From NCBI GenBank assembly GCA_030433195.1, contig JAUIME010000396.1, positions 1 to 5,480 of the forward strand: DNA of 5,480 nt, read 5' to 3'. Below, piece after piece: positions 1-5,480 of this stretch (the first letter of the stretch is position 1; every line of letters starts with the position of its first letter). Under the pieces are notes generated by a model, which was given only the letters and a program-made list of their open reading frames with translations, had not been told where the DNA came from and ran no database searches. A program made the translations under genes and the position numbers. Source of the DNA: a bacterium. GTDB taxonomy: Bacteria; Planctomycetota; JACOTG01; JAUIME01.

Positions 1-1
1 G

Positions 2-1135
2 GTGTGGGTCGTCGGCATCGCCACGCTGTCGACGCCGGTCGGCCAGACGAGTCTCGGGAACTACTTGTTCAGCGGGCTGCAGACGCGCAACTGGACAGCG
101 GTGTGGATCGGATGCGCCTGCGCCGCGTTGCTCGTGATCGTCCTCGAGCGCTTGCTGGCGCTCGCCGAATCGGGACTGCGTCGGCGCAGTGTCGTGCGGA
201 TCGTCGCGTCGACGGCATTGCTCGTCTTCGTGCTCGGAGCGGGGATCGCGTCGCCGGATCGCGTTCGCGCGGTCTCGTCGGGCGCGGTGGCATCGGGTGC
301 TGGCGGGTCGGTGGCCGGTGAGGTCGACCGAGGGCTCGTGCGCATCGGCGCGAAGACATTCACCGAACAGTACATGCTCGCGTCGCTGATCGAGCAGCGC
401 TTGCTCGAAGCCGGGTTTCGCACGGATCGGCGTGATAGCCTCGGATCGACGGTCGCGTTCGACGCTCTGCGCTCGGGCGATCTCGACGTCTACGTGGACT
501 ACACGGGGACGATCTGGGCCAACGCGATGCAGCGATCGGACACTCCCACCCGTGGCGAAGGGCTCGCCACCGTGAGCGGTTGGCTCGCGGCGGAGCACGG
601 GATCGCGTGCCTCGGGCCCCTCGGCTTCGAGAACGCCTACGCGCTCGCGACGACGCGAGAGCTCGCGACGCGCCACGGAGTGGCGTCGATCGCCGATCTC
701 GCTGCGGTTGCCGGCGATTTCGAGATCGGCGGCGACTACGAATTCTTCGATCGGCCCGAGTGGTACAAGCTGCGCGAAACCTACGGGCTCCGATTCGCGA
801 AGACGGTGTCGTACGACTCGACGTTCATGTACGAGGCGGTCGCCTCGGGCGACGTCGACGTGATTTCTGCATTTTCGAGCGATGGTCGAATCGCCGCATT
901 CGACCTCGTCGTGCTCGATGACGTACGGGGAGCGTTCCCCCCGTACGACGCGGTGTTGTTGCTGTCGCCCGACGCCGCAAGGCGTCCGCGGCTTCGCGAG
1001 GCGCTACGCCCGTTGCTCGATGCGATCTCGGTCGAGGACATGCGCAGTGCCAACTGGTTCGTGGATCGCGACGACGGCGACAAGCTGCCGCCCGACGAGG
1101 CGGCACGCTGGCTCGGTGAACGGATCGGAAGCTGA
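2..1135 (+). CDS. ABC transporter permease/substrate-binding fusion protein, quaternary-amine (glycine betaine/choline, OpuC/YehZ-like) family, 5'-partial
   Basis: The reading frame is open at the left edge; the first codon seen (GTG) is probably an internal Val. Visible residues 1-82 are the tail of an integral-membrane permease. It has the family segment TLSTPVGQTSLGNYLFSGLQ (9-28) and two hydrophobic stretches (about 33-55 and 66-82). A Gly/Ala/Ser linker (about 90-108) leads into a periplasmic binding domain (about 112-377). That domain has the family marks GAKTFTEQYML (116-126), LGST (147-150) and a DYTGT motif (166-170), where most relatives have EYTGT. The permease-binding fusion is known from OpuC-type and EgtU-type importers, which work with a separate ATPase, not visible here. 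The protein should import a quaternary amine such as betaine, choline or possibly ergothioneine/hercynine. The family call is firm; the ligand is not determined. egtD follows after 48 bases on the same strand, which suggests co-transcription. Confidence 0.9.
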   Translation: MWVVGIATLSTPVGQTSLGNYLFSGLQTRNWTAVWIGCACAALLVIVLERLLALAESGLRRRSVVRIVASTALLVFVLGAGIASPDRVRAVSSGAVASGAGGSVAGEVDRGLVRIGAKTFTEQYMLASLIEQRLLEAGFRTDRRDSLGSTVAFDALRSGDLDVYVDYTGTIWANAMQRSDTPTRGEGLATVSGWLAAEHGIACLGPLGFENAYALATTRELATRHGVASIADLAAVAGDFEIGGDYEFFDRPEWYKLRETYGLRFAKTVSYDSTFMYEAVASGDVDVISAFSSDGRIAAFDLVVLDDVRGAFPPYDAVLLLSPDAARRPRLREALRPLLDAISVEDMRSANWFVDRDDGDKLPPDEAARWLGERIGS

Positions 1136-1183
1136 GTCCGTGGGGAGATTCTTCCAACGATCGAGACGAGACGGAGTGTCCAG

Positions 1184-2182
1184 ATGACGAGCAAGAAAGA
1201 CGTCCTGGTGGAGGATCGCGCGCCGAGCACCGACGAGTTCCGAAAGCACGTGCTCGAAGGCTTGCGGAAACCGCAGAAGGCGATCTCGAGCAAGTTCCTC
1301 TACGACGAGCGCGGGTCGGAGATCTTCGAGAAGATCACCGACGTGGCCGACTACTACCCGACGCGATCCGAGCGGAAGATCCTGCTCTCACGGGGAGACG
1401 AGATCGCGGAGTTGATCGGCGAGAAGGCGGCCGTCATCGAGCCGGGCAGCGGCAACTCCGAGAAGGTCCCGATGCTGCTCGATCGCCTTGTCGATCCCGT
1501 GGCCTACATCCCGATCGAGATCTCGCAGGAGTTTCTCGTCCGCGCGTCGGAAGAGATCGCCGCGAAGTACCCGGGGCTCGAGGTTCTGCCGGTGTGCGCG
1601 GACTTCACGCAGCCGCTCGACATGCCCCTGCCGAAGCGTAAGGCAACGCGCAATCTCGTGTTCTTCCCCGGAGGAACGATCGGTAACCTGCATCCGAGCG
1701 AGGCGGCGCATTTCCTCGAGCGCTTCCGCTCCATGGCAGGAGACGCGGGCGCGGTCCTCATCGGCGTCGATCTCGTCAAGGATCACGGCGTCATCGAGCG
1801 AGCCTACAACGACTCCGAAGGCGTGACGGCGGACTTCAATCTGAACCTCATCGATCGCATGAATCGCGAGATTGGCGCCGACTTCGATCGCGATGCGTTT
1901 CGTCATCACGCGCCGTTCAACACCGAAGAGAGTCGCATCGAGATGCACCTCGTGAGCCAGCGCGAGCAGACGGTGACCATCGACGGCGAGTCGTTCCACT
2001 TCGACGAAGGCGAGCCTATCGTCACCGAATACTCGTACAAGTACACGCCCGAGCGATTCCGCGAAGTGGCGCATCAAGCCGGACTCGAGGTCGCGAAGCT
2101 CTGGACCGACGACGACGCGCTGTTCAGTCTGCAGCTGTGCGTCACGAAGATCGAAGGCAGCCCGAACTGGGTCGAGAAGTAG
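1184..2182 (+). CDS. egtD: L-histidine N(alpha)-methyltransferase EgtD (ergothioneine biosynthesis)
   Basis: EgtD transfers three methyl groups from S-adenosylmethionine to the alpha-amino group of histidine, giving hercynine, in the cytoplasm. The 332-residue protein is close to the usual length of about 320 and aligns in character from end to end. It has KFLYDERGSEIFEKIT (37-52) and YYPTRSE (57-63), which should hold the imidazole-binding Tyr. The SAM-binding IEPGSGNSEK is at 85-94. FFPGGTIGNLHP (160-171) carries the Asn (168) expected to bind the substrate amino group. YNDSEGVTADFN (208-219) carries the substrate-pocket Tyr. TEYSYKYT (281-288) has Glu282 and Ser284, matching the carboxylate/imidazole contacts described for mycobacterial EgtD. 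The start is ATG with a GGAG site 7 bases upstream (1173-1176). Its partner egtB lies convergently downstream. All expected catalytic residues appear intact. Confidence 0.96.
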   Translation: MTSKKDVLVEDRAPSTDEFRKHVLEGLRKPQKAISSKFLYDERGSEIFEKITDVADYYPTRSERKILLSRGDEIAELIGEKAAVIEPGSGNSEKVPMLLDRLVDPVAYIPIEISQEFLVRASEEIAAKYPGLEVLPVCADFTQPLDMPLPKRKATRNLVFFPGGTIGNLHPSEAAHFLERFRSMAGDAGAVLIGVDLVKDHGVIERAYNDSEGVTADFNLNLIDRMNREIGADFDRDAFRHHAPFNTEESRIEMHLVSQREQTVTIDGESFHFDEGEPIVTEYSYKYTPERFREVAHQAGLEVAKLWTDDDALFSLQLCVTKIEGSPNWVEK

Positions 2183-2207
2183 AGTCGAGAGACAACGTGC
2201 GGCTTCC

Positions 2208-2247
2208 CGCGCGCGGCGCCGGATCCACAAATTCGGTGTCGCGCGCG
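2208..2247. terminator. Strong hairpin between convergent egtD and egtB, candidate shared 3'-end structure
   Basis: Bases 2208-2224 pair with 2231-2247, giving a 17-bp stem with a 6-base loop (2225-2230). The outer 8 bp are an uninterrupted CGCGCGCG pairing. As + strand RNA the stem has three G-U wobbles (2216/2239, 2218/2237, 2222/2233). As - strand RNA these become C-A mismatches, so the fold is stronger on the egtD transcript. The structure starts 25 bases after the egtD stop and its other arm abuts the egtB stop. Neither side has a U-run, so this is not a textbook intrinsic terminator. It could end or stabilise both mRNAs, or act with a factor. The pairing is read directly; the termination role is inferred. 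Confidence 0.55.
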
Positions 2248-3648
2248 TCAGCGGGCGAGTCGGATTCCCGTGAACTGCCAGCGGACTTCGGGCGGGAAGA
2301 AATTGCGGTAGCTCGCGCGGATGTGCGTGGCCGAGGTGGCGCAGGAGCCGCCGCGCAACACGAACTGGTTGCACATGAACTTGCCGTTGTACTCGCCGAT
2401 GGGACCGGGCGGCGGCTCGTAGCCCGGATAGGCGACGTACGGGCTTGCCGTCCATTCCCACGTGTCGCCGAACAACTGGTGCGGCGGCGCGTCGGCATCG
2501 ATCGACGCAAGCTCGAGCGGGCGCGGATGCAGCACACCCGTTTCGAGCAAGTTCGCGTTTCCGAAGCGTCCGAGGCGGTGTTCGTCGCGTTCGTCGCGTT
2601 CGTCGTGCGTGGCGGTACCGCCGGGATCGAGCGCGGTGCGGGCGGCGGCTTCCCACTCGTCTTCCAGCGGCAGCCGTGCACCGGCCCAGCGTGCGAAGGC
2701 GTCGGCTTCGAAGTAGCTCACGTGGCTGACCGGCTCACGCGGGTCGACGGGCCTTGGGCCATCGAGCGTGTAGACGAACCACGCGTCGTCGTCCCGGAAC
2801 CAGTACAGCGGGGCTTCCCATCCGTGTTCGTTGCGGAAGTCCCACCCCATCGAAAGCCAAAGATCGGGACGACCGTAGCCGTCGTCCTCGATGAAGCGCA
2901 AGTAGTCGCCGCACGTGACGAGGCTGGACGCCAGCCGATATGGGCGCAGGACGCGCTCGTGCGCAGGCCCTTCGTGGTCGTACGCGAACTCGTCCGGCTC
3001 GCGTCCAATCGTGTGCGTGCCGCCGGGATAGTCGATCCAGGAGTGCGGCCAAGATTGCGGGAGATCTTGCGCATCGTGCGCCGACGACGCGGTCGTCGAA
3101 CGCGGCGATCCCGATCCGGTTTCGCGGTAGGCCGGTCGCATCGGATTCAGCGATAGCAAGTGCTTCGCGTCGGTCAGCAGGAGCTCTTGATGTTGCTGCT
3201 CGTGGTGGAGCCCGGTCGTCACGAGCGGCTCGATGCGTTGCAGCTCGGTGCTGTCGGATCTCTCGAGCAGATCGGTCACGTCGTGATCGACGCGCTCGCG
3301 GTAGGCGTGAACCTCGGCGAGGCTGGGCCGGGTCATGAGGCCGCGGTGGGGCCGCTCCTGATGCGCGCCGACGGTCTTGTAATACGAGTTGAACAGAAAT
3401 CCGAACGCCGGATGGGACGACTGTCGACCCGGTTGAAACTTGTCGAGCACGAACTGCTCGAAAAACCACGTGGTGTGGGCGAGATGCCACTTCGTGGGGC
3501 TCGCGTCGGGCATCGATTGCACTTGCGCGTCTTCCGCGGAGAGCGGACTCGCGAGCGACACCGTGGTGCCGCGTACCTTGCGAAAGTGCTCGGGAATGCA
3601 CGCTTTCGAGCTTTCGCTCGCTGGCGTGAGAACTCGAGTATCGGTCAT
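2248..3648 (-). CDS. egtB: Ergothioneine biosynthesis protein EgtB (iron-dependent hercynine sulfoxide synthase)
   Basis: EgtB uses Fe(II) and O2 to couple hercynine to cysteine or gamma-glutamylcysteine, forming a sulfoxide. The 466-residue protein has the two-domain family layout. An N-terminal DinB-like helical domain (about 20-180) holds the likely iron triad: His58 in HLAHTTWFFE, and His149 and His153 in HHEQQHQE. A C-terminal formylglycine-generating-enzyme-like domain (about 200-466) holds YPGGTHTIG, FGDTWEWT, YPGYEP, VLRGGSCATS, HIRASYRNFFPP and the end WQFTGIRLAR. An adjacent Tyr pair in FNSYYKTVG (about 89-90) resembles type-II EgtBs such as that of Chloracidobacterium. The ATG at 3648 is chosen because MTDTRV has a purine-rich site AAGGGCGGA just upstream. 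A TTG 42 bases further up would add an uncharacteristic leader. No egtA or egtC is visible, so the thiol donor is open. The gene is convergent with egtD. Confidence 0.95.
   Translation of the reverse strand: MTDTRVLTPASESSKACIPEHFRKVRGTTVSLASPLSAEDAQVQSMPDASPTKWHLAHTTWFFEQFVLDKFQPGRQSSHPAFGFLFNSYYKTVGAHQERPHRGLMTRPSLAEVHAYRERVDHDVTDLLERSDSTELQRIEPLVTTGLHHEQQHQELLLTDAKHLLSLNPMRPAYRETGSGSPRSTTASSAHDAQDLPQSWPHSWIDYPGGTHTIGREPDEFAYDHEGPAHERVLRPYRLASSLVTCGDYLRFIEDDGYGRPDLWLSMGWDFRNEHGWEAPLYWFRDDDAWFVYTLDGPRPVDPREPVSHVSYFEADAFARWAGARLPLEDEWEAAARTALDPGGTATHDERDERDEHRLGRFGNANLLETGVLHPRPLELASIDADAPPHQLFGDTWEWTASPYVAYPGYEPPPGPIGEYNGKFMCNQFVLRGGSCATSATHIRASYRNFFPPEVRWQFTGIRLAR
2581..2605 (-). repeat. 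9-bp in-frame tandem repeat in egtB coding for DER units
   Basis: TTCGTCGCG (+ strand reading) occurs at 2581-2589 and 2590-2598, with a 7-base partial copy following. It encodes DERDERDE in a charged loop of the C-terminal domain (about residues 349-356), between the LPLEDEWEAAAR helix and the RFGNANLLET segment. It is probably a slippage-derived surface-loop expansion. Confidence 0.8.
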
Positions 3649-3653
3649 CGGAA

Positions 3654-3662
3654 TCCGCCCTT
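3654..3662 (-). promoter_or_regulatory. Ribosome binding site of egtB (decides start at 3648)
   Basis: Read on the minus strand the bases are AAGGGCGGA, a purine-rich Shine-Dalgarno-like stretch. It ends 5 bases before the ATG at 3648, and its GGCGG core is 6 bases away. It supports this ATG over the in-frame TTG at 3690. Confidence 0.5.
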
Positions 3663-3744
3663 GAGGTTCCGTGAAAGGGACTCCACGCAAGGCGCCGATC
3701 GTCGTGCGGAGGACGGCGCTGCGTGCTCGCGCAAAGGAAGATGA

Positions 3745-3772
3745 TTACAAAGGCGTGCATCGAAGTAAACAT
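3745..3772 (-). promoter_or_regulatory. Candidate promoter of egtB
   Basis: This is a locally AT-richer patch in a GC-rich gap. Read on the minus strand, TGTAAT (3745-3750) matches five of six bases of the sigma-70 -10 box. A poor -35 candidate TGTTTA (3767-3772) lies 16 bases upstream. It would give a leader of roughly 90 bases before the egtB ATG. A 6-bp inverted repeat (GCATCG 3758-3763, CGATGC 3778-3783) brackets the -35 candidate and could be an operator or chance. The evidence is motif resemblance only. Confidence 0.3.
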
Positions 3773-3849
3773 TCTGCGATGCGGTGTCGCGGACGCGTTG
3801 TCGCGCCCACGGATTGAGGGGCGGAGGTGTGCGGCTGCGGCGATTCTCG

Positions 3850-4593
3850 CTACGGTGCGGGCTTCGGATCGTCCCCGACCACTCCCGCGGCGGCGACGCC
3901 GATCGAGGCGAAATACGACAGCAGCGCAGCGCCGACGCCCGCAAGCAGAATGCCCCCGAGGAGAAGGCTCCCGAGGATCGGCAGCGCGTTCATGAAGACG
4001 ATCAGCAGGCCGCCCGAGACCGCGGATCGCGCGGACATCGGGTCGTCGAGAGTCGGCGACGCGTCGACCGTGTCGGCCGCGAGCCGTACCGCCGCCGTAG
4101 CCGCGAACATGAACAATCCGGTCCCGTAGGCGAGCAACACGAGCAACGGCAGCCCTTCGGCCTCGGCGACGATCGAAAGCAGCGCGAGCGTCGCGATCGT
4201 GATGGCGATGCCCGTCGCGAGAGACAGCCCGGGTCGAGTGCGCACGAGGCGGTCGACCCTTTTTGCCCGGCGCCGAAACACGCGGTGCGCGACCAGACCG
4301 AAGGCGCCGATGCCGATGCCGCCCGCGATCCCGACGAGCAGAATCGTCGTCACGGCCAACAGCGACTCGACGGCGCGGTGCAGCCCGGGGCCGCTTCCGT
4401 CGGCCGCGGGCGTGTCGGTCGTGGCGGCTTCGGTCGTGGCGGCTTCGGTCGTCGTCTCGATGGGATCCGCGCACCACGCTTCGGGCGACCACGCGACACC
4501 GACGAGCAGCGCGACGAACAGTACGAGTCCGAGCTTGTCGCGACGGCCCGTACGGATGCGGCGGAGGGACGGAGCGAGCGATACAGGATTCAT
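3850..4593 (-). CDS. Uncharacterised multi-pass membrane protein with signal sequence, downstream of anti-sigma factor
   Basis: I do not recognise this 247-residue protein by name. Basic N-terminal residues (11-20) precede a hydrophobic stretch (21-36), and a possible signal peptidase I site lies after AWC (39-41). This is not a good lipobox. A low-complexity Thr/Glu/Ala stretch follows (46-60). Further hydrophobic segments lie at about 76-103, 123-142, 148-172 and 190-228. A strongly basic loop RVFRRRAKRVDRLVRTR (104-120) is probably cytoplasmic. The C-terminal half, with RPGLSLATG and ALPILGSLLLGG, resembles in character the membrane domain found beside some bactofilin-like proteins; this is a weak impression, not an identification. 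The ATG at 4593 overlaps the anti-sigma stop by ATGA, with AGAGGTG (4602-4608) 8 bases upstream. The context suggests an envelope role regulated with, or sensed by, the sigma module. Confidence 0.8.
   Translation of the reverse strand: MNPVSLAPSLRRIRTGRRDKLGLVLFVALLVGVAWSPEAWCADPIETTTEAATTEAATTDTPAADGSGPGLHRAVESLLAVTTILLVGIAGGIGIGAFGLVAHRVFRRRAKRVDRLVRTRPGLSLATGIAITIATLALLSIVAEAEGLPLLVLLAYGTGLFMFAATAAVRLAADTVDASPTLDDPMSARSAVSGGLLIVFMNALPILGSLLLGGILLAGVGAALLSYFASIGVAAAGVVGDDPKPAP
4417..4452 (-). repeat. 15-bp in-frame tandem repeat coding for EAATT units
   Basis: Two perfect copies of GGTCGTGGCGGCTTC (+ strand reading; 4417-4431 and 4432-4446) are followed by a 6-base partial copy. The unit length is a multiple of three, so copy changes would keep the frame. 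It encodes the Thr/Glu/Ala-rich stretch just after the predicted signal sequence of the membrane protein. Confidence 0.85.
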
Positions 4594-5258
4594 GATCGGT
4601 ACACCTCTTCGATGAGGATCTCGCGACGCGCGCGAAGACCGAGGAACGCGCAGGTCGCCAGGGCGACGACGATGACGCCGATGGGGAGTACTCCGCCGCC
4701 GCCGAGGTCGGGCACGATCGACGCTCGGAGGGGTATGGCCTCGACGCGATCCTCGATGGCGCGCATCGGCGCGTCGAGGAAGCCCGCGGCCGATGACGTG
4801 AGCGACCGGACGCGCTCGCCGACGGCGGTCGCCGATTCGGCCTGGCCGATGGGGGACGACATCGCGGAGACGATCCAAGGCGCGGCCCGCTCGGGAGCTC
4901 CCGAGACGAGGGCGATGCCGCCCGTGACGAGCGCGAGGAAGAGCGCGGCGGCGGCTACGCGGCGCGTGACGCGACGAACCGCCGGCGAGTCGACACGCGG
5001 CGCGCCGGCCGGTGCGAGAGCCGGTACGGGGGCTCGACGAGGCGGCTCGATCCGCTCGAAGACACCGTCCACGAAGCCGGCACCGGCGATCCCTTCGGGC
5101 GTCCCGCCGAAGAGCGACGTCCACTCGACCTCGTCGGCAAAGACCTCGCGGCATCGCGGGCATGCGTCGAGATGCCGCCGAATCGCCTCGCGATCGCGGT
5201 CGGGGAGCCGTCCGTCGATCCAGAGCATCTGTCGATCTCGAACATCCTCACAGCGCAT
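4590..5258 (-). CDS. Zinc-finger (ZAS-type) anti-sigma factor with two transmembrane segments
   Basis: The protein (222 residues) should bind the upstream-encoded ECF sigma factor at the inner membrane and hold it inactive. The N-terminus is a typical ZAS/zf-HC2 domain: Cys3, the LWIDGRLPDRD linker (12-22), then HLDACPRC (29-36), which is the H-x3-C-x2-C metal motif. A Pro/Ala-rich linker (72-92) leads to TM1 (about 101-120). An extracytoplasmic stretch of about 68 residues follows, then TM2 (about 189-208) and a short charged cytoplasmic tail. The second membrane segment is less usual, as most family members have one or none. The ATG at 5258 is backed by AGGAGGA (5267-5273), 8 bases upstream. 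The gene overlaps the sigma stop by 11 bases and the next gene by 4, indicating coupled translation. The sensed signal is unknown. Confidence 0.9.
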   Translation of the reverse strand: MRCEDVRDRQMLWIDGRLPDRDREAIRRHLDACPRCREVFADEVEWTSLFGGTPEGIAGAGFVDGVFERIEPPRRAPVPALAPAGAPRVDSPAVRRVTRRVAAAALFLALVTGGIALVSGAPERAAPWIVSAMSSPIGQAESATAVGERVRSLTSSAAGFLDAPMRAIEDRVEAIPLRASIVPDLGGGGVLPIGVIVVALATCAFLGLRARREILIEEVYRS

Positions 5259-5480
5259 CGGTCGGATCCTCCTGGTCTTCGCTCACGAGGGCGCGCGACT
5301 CGCTCTTCGCGCGCCGCAGCCATGTGCGTACCGTCCCGATCGGGACCCCCATCCGCTCGGCGATCTCGCGATACTCGAGCCGTGCGAGATAGCGCAGCGT
5401 CAACACCTCGCGGTACTGGGGCCGCAGGGCGTCGAGCAGTCGACGGACGCGCTCCTCGCGCTCCGCATCGAGCGCGCCAC
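5248..5480 (-). CDS. ECF-type RNA polymerase sigma factor, C-terminal part (region 4), 5'-partial
   Basis: The gene runs off the right edge; the last 76 residues are visible, after two leading bases of a split codon. They form sigma-70 region 4, which recognises the -35 element. LRPQYREVLTLRYLARLEYREIAERMGVPIGTVRTWLRRAKSE is a full helix-turn-helix in the standard ECF layout, with LEYREIAERMGVPIGTVRTW (34-53) as the DNA-reading part. A short acidic tail ends at TGA (5248-5250), inside the start of the anti-sigma gene. The 11-base overlap and the following zinc-finger anti-sigma support a cognate pair. Region 2 and the promoter lie outside the window, so the ECF group cannot be assigned. Confidence 0.93.
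   Translation of the reverse strand, partial: GALDAEREERVRRLLDALRPQYREVLTLRYLARLEYREIAERMGVPIGTVRTWLRRAKSESRALVSEDQEDPTDAL
5267..5273 (-). promoter_or_regulatory. Ribosome binding site of the anti-sigma gene
   Basis: AGGAGGA read on the minus strand is a near-perfect Shine-Dalgarno site, 8 bases before the ATG at 5258. It lies inside the 3' end of the sigma gene. Such a strong site within the coding sequence suggests that the anti-sigma factor is made at a level at least matching the sigma factor. Confidence 0.75.

Larger units (their letters stand above)
3649..3849. other. Intergenic gap between the sigma/anti-sigma unit and egtB
   Basis: This 201-base gap separates two minus-strand units. 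It contains the egtB ribosome site and the weak promoter candidate. I see no convincing U-tailed terminator for the upstream unit, no tRNA-like fold and no credible small gene. An in-frame hydrophobic start (MFTSMHAFVIIFL, read from about 3773) runs in a different frame straight into egtB and looks like a shadow frame. Confidence 0.6.

Noticed and set aside
1388..2656. 422-codon open frame on the - strand opposite egtD and running into the end of egtB
   Set aside because: It is antisense to the intact, motif-complete egtD, shows no recognisable domain and is Arg/His-rich.
2137..3156. 339-codon open frame on the + strand opposite egtB
   Set aside because: It lies fully antisense to a clearly homologous egtB. 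The composition is Arg/Val-rich with no family motifs, as expected for an open shadow frame in GC-rich DNA.
3665..3670. GGAACC on the - strand, resembling an ECF -35 element upstream of egtB
   Set aside because: With a usual spacer of 16-17 bases the -10 element would fall on or past the egtB start codon, so it cannot drive the supported start.
3649..3690. Alternative TTG start of egtB at 3690
   Set aside because: It would add 14 residues not typical of the family. The ATG at 3648 has a ribosome site.
4465..4480. Possible lipobox at Cys41 of the membrane protein
   Set aside because: The residues before the Cys (EAW) do not match the lipobox consensus; an ordinary signal peptide or anchor is more likely.
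2735..4492. 585-codon open frame on the - strand across egtB, the gap and the membrane-protein gene
   Set aside because: It is extremely Arg-rich, out of frame with two supported genes, and crosses an intergenic region; it is a GC-driven shadow frame.
4594..5163. Upstream extension of the membrane-protein frame to 437 codons
   Set aside because: The extension lies inside the anti-sigma gene and is Arg-rich. The ATG at 4593 has a good ribosome site, starts a signal sequence and overlaps the previous stop by ATGA.
1..5480. CRISPR arrays, tRNA/rRNA genes, insertion sequences, attachment sites
   Set aside because: Nothing on reading both strands fits: there are no spaced repeats, no transposase motifs, no terminal inverted repeats and no cloverleaf-like stretch.

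Overview
This is a GC-rich window from what looks like a Gram-negative-type bacterium with Arg/Ala/Asp-rich proteins. The fused osmoprotectant-type permease/binding protein, the EgtB/EgtD pair and the ECF sigma/anti-sigma module would fit a proteobacterium or a myxobacterial-type lineage. The sequence alone does not fix the taxon.

Left part, + strand (1-2182): the 3' part of an ABC permease fused to a periplasmic quaternary-amine binding domain is followed after 48 bases by egtD. EgtD is the histidine methyltransferase that makes hercynine, the first step of ergothioneine synthesis. Middle, - strand (2248-3648): egtB is the iron-dependent sulfoxide synthase that joins hercynine to a cysteine-type thiol. 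egtD and egtB face each other tail to tail across 65 bases. That gap holds a strong hairpin (2208-2247), probably a shared 3'-end structure. No egtA, egtC or egtE is visible, so the thiol substrate and the C-S lyase step cannot be read from the window.

A gap of about 200 bases (3649-3849) separates egtB from the next unit and holds an AT-richer patch with a weak promoter candidate for egtB. Right part, - strand (3850-5480): a tightly overlapping three-gene unit. In transcription order it is the C-terminal end of an ECF-type sigma factor (region 4), a zinc-finger (H-x3-C-x2-C) anti-sigma factor with two membrane segments, and an unrecognised membrane protein with a probable signal sequence. 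The first two genes overlap by 11 bases and the last two by 4, so they should be translated together.

The window therefore combines an ergothioneine biosynthesis locus, with a quaternary-amine transporter beside it, and an envelope-linked sigma/anti-sigma module upstream of egtB on the same strand. Whether the sigma module controls the ergothioneine genes is an open question. The two observations most worth following are the transporter-egtD linkage and the convergent split of the usually co-directional egtB and egtD.
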